Source of the DNA: Diprion similis
Taxonomy: Eukaryota > Arthropoda > Insecta > Hymenoptera > Diprionidae
Reading direction: 5' to 3'
DNA length: 64,000 nt
NCBI RefSeq assembly: GCF_021155765.1
Contig: NC_060114.1
Location: 11,189,001-11,253,000 of the forward strand
The position numbers and the translations under genes are program-made. This document shows positions 50,323-61,900 of the stretch, one piece after another. The notes under the pieces were generated by a model that saw only the letters and a list, made by a program, of their open reading frames with translations, ran no database searches and was not told the DNA's origin. How positions within the stretch are numbered: position 1 is the first letter of the stretch; every line of letters begins with the position of its first letter.

Positions 50323-51310
50323 AACCTCAATGTTGTTCTAGACGTTTTTCATGATTATTTATCTTTCTCAGATCGGAATAGTTTCTCATAACAATTCTCC
50401 ATCTTAATGTTTACGTTTATCTGAAGAAATTACGCTCATTCATTGTTACAATATTCAAAAATTGATTATAACTTGTAAGACTATGTATATTAGCGATATA
50501 CTTGTATACCTATATACTATAAGCATCGAACACTTACAATAGCTACATAAAAAAATTCCATTCTGTTGCCCAAACTATTGCGCGTACAGGTACATAGAAA
50601 TGTGAGCACGTCCCGATTCGCGTTGAAAACTTTTCTCAGAAAGTCCTTGAGACGATTTGCTTAGCTAAAATAAATTTCATTTCAACAGATTGAAAAATTC
50701 ACAGGGGATACAAGTTGCCAAATTGAATTTCACACAAGTACATACGTACAGAGAGCCCACACGCGAAAACTCCTCACTAAACTTTATTTAACTCATTTTA
50801 ACCCCCAGCAAACAGGCACAGGGCAGGTGAAAGAGAAGTGAAATCGGTATACACCTGAATTCGTGGGTGACATTGACTAAAGCGCTTGTAGTTCTTCGCA
50901 GTTCTTCGCAGTTCTTCGAAGCCGATAGAATCTCCGTCCAAGAATACAAGTCCTTTGGTGCAAAGGTCACTATGCTGAGATTATAGGAGCATCGAGGACA
51001 TGAGGCTTGAGCGAAAATCATCCCTAATGAAATCCTGTGTCACGTGAGATGTAATCTTCGAGCTAGCGACGCAAAGCGATACAACGATTCCATATGCTCC
51101 AGTGACGACATTGGAACAGTCGATTGACTCGGAGTGAACTCCGAAGGTGATGAAACCATTATCCATGATCTGCCTACAGCTTTAAGATCAGCAACTCGTG
51201 TTCTCGTAGCGCCAGCATCACACTGTGATGCTCAAGAATAGAAGCAGTCTGAATTGTTGATCGTGAAACTGTCCAGTTCATTTCCCTACTCCCAACTTCT
51301 TTGATTTTAG
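50323..51310. other. Stretch with no assigned gene
   Basis: Open frames occur on both strands at 50788-51166. A plus frame reads EADRISVQEYKSFGAK near 50920-50965 and two minus frames (51021 to 50788, 51166 to 50981) look protein-like. None has a family signature or good splice borders. A plus-strand exon here joining the 51311 exon in phase 0 is possible but unproven. AGTTCTTCGC is repeated about three times in tandem near 50890. Confidence 0.4.
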
Positions 51311-52450
51311 ATTCACTTTCGCACTCGAATAAACATTTTACAAACTCTACAACAAATTTACTATCTAAGAAGAATAAAAGTCGCAGAGTACATTGAACGT
51401 TCAATAACGCCAAACAAATGCATCAGATGGATCTCGTCGTTCAATTATTTTAAAGCAATCATTCGTGATGGAAATACACCGATAGACCTAATTGAATACT
51501 ATCAAAATGAACGAGAAGTTAATGAAAATATTTCACAAACCTATAAGCCAAGAAAAAAAGTAAGAAAGTTATTCAAATTGACAAAGCTGAACTTTACATT
51601 TGATCTACTTACCATAAAGAAAATTAACTCTGAGCATAAATGTCACGATTATAATTATTTTTTCATAAGGGTTGAAGAAATTCGAGAATACCTGAAGACA
51701 CTACCGCCGAAAAATTTGCCTCCGAATTTTTTAGAGCATATAGAAAATGCTGAAAAAACTCTGGCGGTAACCAAAGAACCGGAAATACCAGCTGCAAGAA
51801 AAAAAATACGTCTGGCAAGTGATCCCTGTATATTGTGTAAACGAGCCTTTTGCGTGCAGTTTACTCTCTGGACCAACGATCAATCTCAGTGGCAATCCCG
51901 CACGTTCCATGCACTTCAATCGTCGAGCTGAAAGCTCATTTAATTTCTGCAAATCAAATTTTGCTTTTTACGACCTTTAATTTTCATTTTTCTTCATTTT
52001 TTGTGTATTTCTGCGAGAGTAGCCAGAAAACTTGATGGGAATGATGAAGCAGGACAAGATCATCGACCACTCGAAGCGTTGGTTACAACCTGCGAATCCT
52101 GCGATCGATGGAAGAGAGCAAAACTTGACACAGACTGCAAGGGTCAAGCGACCGGAAGTTCATCGTCAGCGTACCAACACGTTAGGCCCAAATTCAGTAT
52201 GAACGCAGCTCAACGTGAGGATGATCATTTTGCAACTACCTTGCAGGCTCAGGGAAAACCCGGACGTTATTACCCTCTGGCGCCCGGCAGGAACCTGGAA
52301 CGATTTGGAAGACGAAGAAGCACGAGTCTTGAATTCCTTGCCTCTGATCTAACTTGGATACAACTTATACATGTATATTATACATATATTAGGGGGTTCG
52401 GAATTTTCTATTTCCTCTTTTTATTGCGCTCCATCGATGAAAAACATTAG
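51311..52450 (+). CDS. Unidentified exon(s) of a probable gene
   Basis: The frame is open from 51311 to the stop at 51931 (206 codons), and begins immediately after a strong acceptor (CTTCTTTGATTTTAG). Contents look coding: IRWISSFNYFKAIIRDGNTP, then a basic stretch (YKPRKKVRKLFK), a proline-rich helix region (YLKTLPPKNLPPNFLEHIEN) and CILCKRAFC. A second candidate exon begins at 52025 after GAGAGTAG. It is open in two frames: one of ~142 codons ending 52450 (reached by donor GCAA|GTGATC, phase 1), the other of ~57 codons (reached by GGCG|GTAACC, phase 0). I cannot choose between them, and no start codon or upstream exon is established. No domain is recognised. It could be a host gene or a degenerate element. 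Confidence 0.4.
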
Positions 52451-54067
52451 TTTGGATGAAGAAAACAAGATTCCCTCAAAATTTTAGCTCGATACGAAAA
52501 TATTTAGAATTGCCTCAATCGATATATAGGTTGGAGGCGAAGGGTTGTTCGTAATTAGGATGTTGATGATTGTTTCGCGGGCTGCCCCCCAAATCAATTT
52601 TAAATTATTCAAAAACAATTCCCTGATTTTTTCAGATTTTTATCTTAATTCTGAACGGTGCCTGTAAGAGGATAATAGATTTACCCTCTTAAAGGTACTG
52701 GCGAGAATAGAGGGTACTTTTACGACTAAATTGGAGTTTCTCGAAAAATACTTGTCGTTAGCGATATAAATTCTCTATTCGTACATACTCGGTGAATTTA
52801 CGAAGGATCTGTACCTATTACTTTTTGAGAATTTATGGGCGTTAAGGACAGCTGACTGATGCGAAACAGGAGACCAATAAATGAACAATATTTGCACGTA
52901 ACAGGATGGATATATTTTTTTTTTTTCCAACTGGGAATTCGATTATTTCGAATTGTAGGACGTCATATGGTTTACGATTTAATTCATTCATTCATTCATT
53001 TAATTAATAAATATCATACATATATGAATTCGAATTTTAGAGGTGAAGAAAATTAGGAGGAAGTCATTGAAAAACTATCTTTTGCAGTCAAACCAGTGAA
53101 TTCGGTGTGAATTTAATAACTATAAAAAAAAAAAAATCAACCAATGTTGTATTACAGGTGAAATCACACATATTTACGTAGTATTCGATGTTGGCAAATT
53201 GCCGTATTTATTATACATATATTAACCATACGGATGAATGGGATATGTCAACGGATTCACGGGTTATAAGTAGAATTTCTCTCCCAATCGTGTACCTTAA
53301 ATTTACCAAACTGACGATCAAAAAAAGGCTTTTTTCAAGGATTTTTTTTATTTTTTTATTTCTCGGAGATGGTTAGCCTGAAAGCGAAAAATCTAACGGC
53401 TTTAGATTCAACATGTTAATAGCCTTGGAATGAATCATACGATTTTTTATATTTGCAAAACTAACAAAATGGTGACCATTTTTCGAAACAGTTAAAAAAA
53501 GACCACTTTTTTGCCGTTTTTTGCAAAATAAAAGTTAAAATCAAAATTTGAAAAAACGTTCGATTCATTCCAAAGCCATTAGCATGTTGAACCTGAAACC
53601 GTTCAATTTTTTAGTTTCAGGTAAACCATCTCCAAGAATTCATCAACACCGCAGACCTACATTTTTTTGCAGACTGATTTTCAATTACGATTTTCGTGTA
53701 TAAAAAGGGATTAAAATCGATAAAAATTTTTTTTATATATTTCGAGAGTGTATTTATTAAGTCTAACAAAACCAATATCAATATTTACAGTTAAAACTTA
53801 TTGAAAAAAAATTTTAAAAACCCTTTTTTCTTGCTCGCTAGTTGGGTAGACCGCTTAATTCGTATTAGAAGTGTAGTTTGAAAATTTGTCGTCAGGTGGC
53901 GCCACTGCTCGGAATAACCGGCAGCGCCATTTACCAGAGACAACGAGAGATACGAAGCGTGTGAGGCGCGAAATAGTATCCAAGCATGTGTACGGTGGGT
54001 GCGACGATCTGTCACCGGCAGAATATACGCTCCAACAAAACATAATCAAATAAGTTAATTAGTAACA
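52451..54067. other. Intergenic stretch upstream of MLH1
   Basis: AT-rich. It contains an imperfect inverted repeat (53361-53637) and short ATTC repeats near 52985. The last ~180 bp before MLH1 are GC-richer (GGTGGCGCCACTGC; CGGCAGCGCCAT) and are the likely TATA-less promoter and 5' UTR of MLH1. Confidence 0.5.
53361..53637. repeat. Imperfect inverted repeat (MITE-like hairpin)
   Basis: The left arm begins TCTCGGAGATGGTTAGCCTG at 53361. The right arm ends with the complement of TCTTGGAGATGGTTTACCTG at 53637. The arms are about 100 nt, roughly 80 percent alike by eye, sharing ATTCAACATG-like and TTGGAATGAATC blocks, with a ~70-nt loop. This is consistent with an old nonautonomous element; no clear target-site duplication was found. 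Confidence 0.6.
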
Positions 54068-57000
54068 ATGAGCAGACCGGCCAAAATAAGAAAGCTAGAT
54101 GAAACTGTGGTGAACAGAATAGCCGCCGGAGAAGTTATTCAACGACCAGCAAACGCCCTCAAAGAACTGATCGAAAATAGGTTAGGACGCCAGTCGAACC
54201 TCATCGAGTGCGCGGCAAACAACCGAATTTGAATTACCGTTTTCTTTTGTTTTTAGCCTCGACGCCAAGTCCAGCAGTATTCAAGTCACAGTCAAAGAAG
54301 GCGGATTGAAAATACTTCAGGTAAATTGTGCCTTAATAGTCATTGTTATGCCTGCTAAAGTGCCGATGTGACCTACAAACGCTTATTCATTCTCTTTCGA
54401 TCTTTTCGTGCCTAGATTCAGGACAATGGAACGGGGATCAGGAAAGAGGATATGGAGATTGTCTGCGAACGATTCACCACTAGCAAGCTACAGCAATTCG
54501 AAGACCTCAGATCAATCGCCACCTTCGGTTTCAGGGGTGAAGCTCTCGCTAGCATCAGCCATGTTGCTCAGCTGACGATCACAACGAAAGTCGCCGACGA
54601 CCCCTGTGCCTACAAGTAAGACGAAATCCCTGTTTTACCTACCAAACAAACAAACTCTGTTGATAATATCATTTTTTCAGTGGCGGGAACGTTATTTTAA
54701 ACAAGCGATTGCTTTTCCATGTTAACTAATTATTTACCATTTTCACCTCTTGTTTTATTTTAAAATACAATTCACTAGAAGTATCGTGAAAGTAAAAAAA
54801 TGGCAATGAGCCAAACTTGAGGTTGCAAAAAATATTTGGTACGGCCGAATTTACTCTCAAACAAAACGTAACTACACGTAGTCTCTCTTCTGATACACAG
54901 TATGTTTTTCAGGGCTTCATACATCGACAGCAAATTAAAAGCACCTCCAAAACCTTGCGCTGGTAGCCAAGGTACGACAATATTGATCGAAAATCTGTTT
55001 TACAACGTTCCGACGAGACGGAGAGCGTTGAAAAGTCCAGCCGAGGAGCTGTCCAAGATAACAGATGTCGTGAATAAATACGCAATTCATAATTCCAACG
55101 TCGGTTTTGTTCTGAGAAAACACGGGGACGTCGTTCCCCAGGTGAGCAAACAACTTAATTAAGCCATCAGACGTTAATCCGTATAAAATCTTGTTCAATA
55201 CGGATTATACAGGCGACCACATAATATCTCGTTTACCATTTTCTCAGCGTGTTGGCTAATCGGTATTTAATTTAGGTACGAACTCAGTACAATTCTACAA
55301 AGGTTGCCAATGTCCAAACGATATTCGGTGTTGCTGTGGCGAGGGAGTTGCTGGAAGTCGATTACAGCGACGATACGTATAAATTTAAACTATGCGGTCT
55401 CGTAACGAACGCGAATTACTCAAACAAGAACTTCACGCTTCTGTTGTTCATCAACAACAGACTCGTCGAATCCACCCGTAAGATTATTATGCTACGTAAC
55501 TTAATTACTTCTATACAGTCGATTGCACTGCAGTATTTTGGACTTTCCAGAATCAATTTGCAGTTGTAGAAACCATATTCCCAGTCAATTTTTCAATCTG
55601 TAAATGAGACTATTTTTGCATTGATTAGTGTGACTCAGGCTTCGTTGTGTTCTTTATTTTTTTATTTAAATGTTGAAACGTTATGCCTGTGGGATAAATT
55701 TGTCAACTTCAGGAATTTTATATCGTTTCTTCGGTAATAAAAAACCATTCTAAAAGTACTTAACTATTTTACAGCAATAAAGAAAATGCTGGAGGATCTC
55801 TACTCGGTTTATTTGCCGAGAAAGGCGCACCCTTGGTGCTACATATCTCTTGAGATAAATCCGGCTAATATCGACGTGAACGTGCATCCAACGAAGCACG
55901 AGGTTCGTTTTCTCCACGAAGAGGCTATAATAGGAAAAGTGAAAGATGCCGTGGACGCAAAACTGCTCGGAAACAACGCATCGCGAACCTTTTACGCCCA
56001 AGCGAGACTGCCTCAAGTCGACATTACGAAAGAAGCGTTGGAAGAAGTAATTCCAGAGTACAGCAAAGCCGGGAACAAAGAAAAGCCAGTTCACGCTTAC
56101 CAAATGATCAGAACGGATTCCTCCGATCAAAAACTGGAGAAGTTCAATTTTACAGTCAATACATCTAGCGCCAATCAATCGCCCGATGAATCGAAGGCGG
56201 CAGAAAGCACGAGTGTTACGGATAACAAGGAAGAGAGAGAACCGAAGCGATTAGATCCCGCGAAATGTACGGCGGAAAATCCCTCAAACGAATCGAGTTT
56301 TTTCGACAGTTTATTCGACGATTATTTCCCGCATCAAACTTCTACGCAAGTTGAAAATCCTGTTAAAACTTCGACCAATTCCGCGCCCCTCGACGGCGGT
56401 GACACAAAAGCTCAGGACGTCTTGGAGATCGAAAATGACGAGGTTGAAAAAGCCGTGAGCGGCGGCGATTCTGCCACCGATGAGGCGCTGAAGAGGGTTT
56501 ATCAATACCTGGGTAACCGCGATAACATGGATTACGTGAAGACAATCGTCGAGCCAGGAAGTAGCCAGGATTTAGCCGATGGCCACTACGGTTCCAAAAC
56601 GAAAATGAATGATTCGGAAATTACGTCGCCGAGTAAAGATGCCACGGCTGAAACAAGGTCCGGAAGCAAGCCGAAGAGACCCGAGTTCAAGTCTTATTCG
56701 GTAAATGCAATAAGGCGAGAGGTGAAGCTCACGAGTGTGTTGAGACTTCGAAAACATGTCGAAGACAACTACCACGAAGGGCTGAGGGACATATTGTCGA
56801 ATATGATTTTTGTTGGCTGCGTTGACGAAACTTTTGCCCTCGTACAGAGCGGACTCAATCTGTACATTTGCAACACACCCAAGTTATTGTAAGTATAATT
56901 GAAAATTGGACGAGTTCTTATTGTTGGTGTAAATCAGTAAACAACACAAGGCTTCGGTTTTTTTTTTTTTTGGTTCTAACCCGGGTGCTAGACTAAAAAA

Positions 57001-57810
57001 ATATTTGATCCTCTTCGTCAGGCTACAATTTATTCAAATTTTCCCTCACTATGAACTCTGTAAAAGTATTTCTCATCTACTAAATTCTATTTAAGGGAAG
57101 AACTTTTCTACGAAATAATGCTCTACGACTTTGAGAATTACGGAGTTATGCAATTCTCGGTAAGTACTATGCAAGTGAGAGAATTTTTTAATAAAATGAA
57201 TGAATGAATGAATAATTTTGAAAAATCGTGAATTTTGTAGGAATCCGTGTCACTGTCCGACCTCGCTATGCTAGGACTCGAAACAGAGGAAGCCGGATGG
57301 ACAGAAGAAGATGGTGAGAAAGAGGAACTGGCAAACAGCGTGAAAGAATTATTGCTGGAAAAGGCAGATATGATGAACGAGTACTTTTCAATAATAATCG
57401 ACAAAAAGGGAATGTTAAAGTCCCTGCCTATACTTCTAGGTCAGTTTAATGACTAGATCATTTAATTCACCTGAAAAAATAACATCCAATAAGTAATATC
57501 TGAATCCTACGTTCCAGACAAGTACTTTCCGAGCAAGGCTGGAATGCCTTTGTATGTGTTGCGTTTGGCCACCGAAGTCGACTGGACCGCGGAACAATCT
57601 TGTTTCGACGGGATATGTAGAGAAACGGCCAAGTACTTCAGCCACGTAAGTCGAAATGAGGAAAATCCGGAGTGGAGAAACGTCACGGAGCATATTTTGT
57701 ACCCTGCCATTAAAAACAGCCTCTTACCGCCGAAACACTTCGCCCACGATTCCACTATCTTGCAAATAGCAAGGCTACCCGATTTGTATAGAGTCTTTGA
57801 AAGGTGCTGA
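54068..57810 (+). CDS. MLH1: DNA mismatch repair protein MLH1, 9 exons, complete
   Basis: Exons 54068-54180, 54257-54320, 54416-54615, 54913-55141, 55276-55477, 55775-56888, 57096-57159, 57241-57439 and 57518-57810. All introns are GT-AG and every phase closes, giving 825 aa. MLH1 pairs with PMS2 (MutL-alpha) to relay mismatch recognition by MutS to strand excision in the nucleus. The N-terminal GHKL ATPase is intact: ELIENSLDA (catalytic Glu33, Mg-binding Asn37), DNGTGI at 62-67, FTTSK at 79-83, TFGFRGEAL at 95-103, then [18 protein letters not shown]. The transducer domain ends with [13 protein letters not shown]-like sequence (here [13 protein letters not shown]). A polar linker, encoded by the 1.1-kb exon 6, follows. 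The dimerisation domain ([16 protein letters not shown] onward) ends in the diagnostic C-terminus FERC. The protein is longer than human MLH1 (756 aa), apparently because of the linker. Confidence 0.98.
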
Positions 57811-58912
57811 TATTGGTAAAGTAGTATTTTACATCTCTTGAGATACTAATAACATGGTCATTTTTGTATACACGATTAAGTAGGCAACTATTTCAACGTT
57901 AATTGTGCGATTCACTTTATTGTATTTTAATTCACTTTATACTGTTTTGTATTTTTTTTTTTTTTTTCTCGTTAAACAATACGTTTTGTTACCTGCTTAT
58001 ATGGATTTAAATATCACCAATGGTTTTTTTTTCGATAATATCTGATATCGCAGTGGATTTAAGACTAGTAAGTACAGCTTCGTATATAAAATAACGATCA
58101 TTTCTTTGAAAATCAAATCAAATTCATCTCTAATTTAAACTCGACTTTTCTGTTTCGCATTATTCATTTTTTGCTAATCTATTGTCTCGAGACAGGCACT
58201 GTTAATTCTGAAGTTTATTTAAAACAATTAATTTTATTAGGTTTCATAATTTTGAAAGATCTAATTTTTCCGAAGGGAGAAACAATGGAACTGAAACTTA
58301 CTATAAACAATATGCTATACAGTAGTTGAACATTTCTAATTTATTCCTAACGGTAATTAGAAAACAAAGATGACAAAAAGAGAATTTGTATTAGGAAAAT
58401 TCGAAAGAACGAGAAAATTACTTTTACGCGGCTTTACAGATTCGTTCCAACCGACTAGACCTAATACAAAACACTTTTGACACAAAAACAAATTATAACG
58501 TATTCAACTCACTTGAAACTACATACGTACTAAAATTAACAGGAATATCTAGGCAAGGTAAGCTTCAACTTCGTAGTGCCTATAATCGAAAAGTTATAAA
58601 ATATCTCGCACGTACGTCGGTATTTTAATTTTTTTGTTCTTTCCCTTTTTTTTTTTAACAAATATGAACCACATAAATTATTAAATGAAGAATATTCATC
58701 AACTCTTGACTAGTCGTTAATAATAATATTAACAATAGTCTGCACAATACTTCACTTGAAGCGATAGCTCAGTAACGTATTACGTACTGTAATATAACTG
58801 CAGTAAAGTAGTGTTTTTTGTGTATAATATGAGGTTGTCTATGTAGTTTACAACTTTTGCTGATGTGTAAAGATGGATGTCTTCGAACGTAAATATATCG
58901 CTTCTGATAGTT
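57811..58912. other. Intergenic region between convergent MLH1 and GrpE genes
   Basis: 1.1 kb, AT-rich, holding the 3' UTRs of both genes. I found no plus-strand AATAAA for MLH1. On the minus strand AATAAA words occur near 58235 and 58220, possible signals for GrpE. A T-homopolymer lies at 57952-57967. Confidence 0.6.
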
Positions 58913-61900
58913 CTACGCTTTAGCTACTCCAACTAATGCCGGCCGCACAATACGCTCGTGTAATTTGTACCCAACTTTTGACACCACAACGACGGTTCCT
59001 GGAGCCTTACCTTCAACTTCCTGTAAAAGAACATCGGAAACAAAAATTAAATTTTGAATTAAGAAAAATGTACCGCGTTGACGGAAATATAAGTCGAGGT
59101 TTTTGGTAAGCAACTTTACCCTCAAAAACCGTACTCGATTTATATTAGGGACTTTTTAGGGGAATTGCAGTATCGACTGGAAATTTCTTTACCGACCTAT
59201 AATTTGAATGTTCTCGCAATGCAATATTCGCGCACTGCGCGTGCGCGTCTAATCTCGAAAATCGAAAGTTCGAACTTCAATTTTTTCGCAGCATCGGTCT
59301 GAAGTTGGAATAAATAAGCCGTTTGTTGGATGTTTCGTGCGTGCAATAATTGAAAAGATTAATGTTTGGAGTGAAAATAAAGTGGAATGTAGTGGTTCAT
59401 AGTTAAATCTAGTGAAAAAAAACGTTCGTCATAGTTATGATGCAAAGTTTGAAGTAATAGTTATGCGGGAAGCCGAAAACACCAACAATTGCCGACCTGC
59501 ATTAAAACACGGTACATCAGAGAAAAATGGTCGCGATTGGCGTGAAATGAGGCAAGAACTGAAGTATTTTGAAATTCGAATTATACTCGAATCGAAAAGA
59601 GAGTCCTGAATCAGAGGTCAAAAATTGGGAGTCGACTTATATTCGGGCCAGCACGGTATGTATAAACAATTCAGTCTTTTGCAATTCAACAATTTCAAAC
59701 CCTAAAATTTTGATACATGAAAAGTAAAAAACCAGGGAACAATGATAACAATAAAAATGTCTTCATTCACCTGTTGAAACAACGCCTCGTGTTGATTTGG
59801 GTCGAATTTCTCATTGAGTGGATTCAAAGACACGAGTCCATGTTTCGTGAAAACCTGGAAGGAAAAAAATGTCATAGATTTCATTAAGAACGAAAAGAAA
59901 TTAAAAGACGAATAAAAGTAACGGCTCGAGTTGATTCGTGTTGAATTCCTCATTAGATAGGTTTAAAGATGTAACGATTTTTTTCTAGTCCATGTTTTGA
60001 GAGCATCTGTGATGAAAAAGATTCTACCTTTTTCAATAAAAATTATAAGTAGACTAGGGTGCTTCATTTGAAACGAACATTTTTTTTTTTTCGCTGACAC
60101 ATAAAAATTTTGTTCCTTCTATCGAAAAAGAAATTCCCTGAAAATTTGAGCCCTTAATCTTGATTTTAAGTGGTTCCGCTCGATCGATGTATATTTCCTA
60201 TTTAAATAACATGTAATTCATGATTTTTTTAATTTAAATTAACATAGCTCCGTTTGATTTCATGGTATTTCATTGCGATTAGTCAGAATTTGTAGTATAT
60301 TAGTGACTCTTTGAAAGTACCCACTAACATTTTTTTGTACTTGAACCCGTCTCATCGGTATTTCATATTAAATTTCATATTTTTTTGGGGATTTCAATAT
60401 ATTAAACTATTTATACCTTTTGGACTACGCACCTCAGAAAATCCATACAGGGCTATTTTTGTAGGAAATTTAATTTCCTACAAATTGTTCCTTGACAATT
60501 TTTTTATAACTTCAACTGTTTTGTTGATAAGTACGAAAATATAACAATTTTTAAGAAAATTGGGCTTTCGAGACCGACACCGATGAGACGGGTTCAATTA
60601 CAAAAAAATGTTAGTGGGTACTTTCAAAGAGTCACTAATATACTACAAATTCTGACTAATCGCAATGAAATACCATGAAATCAAACGGAGCTATGTTAAC
60701 TTAAATTAAAAAAATCATGAATTACATGTTATATTTAAATGGGAAATATACATCGATCGAGAGGAACCGCTTAAAATTAAGATTAAGGGCTCAAATTTTC
60801 AGGGAATTTCTTTTTCGATAGAAGGAACAAAATTTTTATGTGTCAGCGAAAAAAAAAAATTTTCGTTTCAAATAAAGCACCCTAAAGTAGACTTAGAAAC
60901 GAATTTTTATCTACAACGCACCTTTTGTAGTTGTGCTTCGGTCATCGATAATCCTTCATAAAGGCTTTTCAGGTGAGGATTTCTTTCACTGATTTCATCC
61001 TTTGGCACGCTCTCTGTTGCTTTGTTAAGAATGTCAGCAACCTCGAGTAGATCCTTGCAAAATTCTTGTATACCAAACAGCTTAGCGTCGTGAATTTGTT
61101 TCGTCAACCTCACTCTGAGATTCTCACCGTCGGCCAACGCCCTTTTGTATTTATTTTCTAACTCAATCGACCTGTCCTTATACTCGGCGAGATCTTTATT
61201 CAATGCTTCCAACTCAAGATTCAACTTCTTCTCGTTCTCTGTCATTTCTTTCTCTACTCCTCCTGCCGCTTGCGCCGCCTCACCACTTCCACCCTCCACC
61301 TTTCTCTCTTTTGTCGCCATACTGTAAGACTGTTTTCTCTGAAATGCTGTCGAACTGAGCAATGCCGGCCTGTGAAAGAAGGAAAAAAGCGATAAATAAA
61401 GTAAATCCCATCCACAAATAAGATCATTTTATTATGCCTTTAAATTGGTAGAAATCTGCTTAAATAATCAAGCAGATACTATTTTTGACACCATATTGTT
61501 TAGCTATGTTCATTTTTTAAATATACCAAGAACATATTAATATATAAACTGGTTATTTTGAAAACTTGAAACGAGTTAACATTTTTCATAAGAAAACAAC
61601 GCCGTTTCTAAGCAGCAGATGAAATGAGAGGAATTACAATGCAACAGATCAAGCCAAGAGTAAAGAAATTTTGCCCCAATATCTAGCTGGCGTGTCAATT
61701 TTTATTAATCAGAATTCATAAAACAGTAATTTTTTACAACATTTGCCTGTTTTCTTGGACATATATCATTACGATAAATAAAATGTTTGTCAGATATTTC
61801 GAGTTGGTCGAACGGCGAGTTATTTTCTGATTTTCATACTCTCTTTAAACGCTTCTGGCAAATTGCGCGCCGGATTATGTCAGGTCAGGAACGCACGGAC

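Noticed and set aside
50788-51413. Three minus-strand ORFs as a possible gene
   Set aside because: They fall in different frames, lack splice sites linking them, and none has a family signature. The last also overlaps the better-supported plus exon at 51311.
60311-60544. 77-codon ORF inside the inverted-arm element
   Set aside because: Spans arm and centre of a noncoding element. AT-rich hydrophobic translation with no transposase motif.
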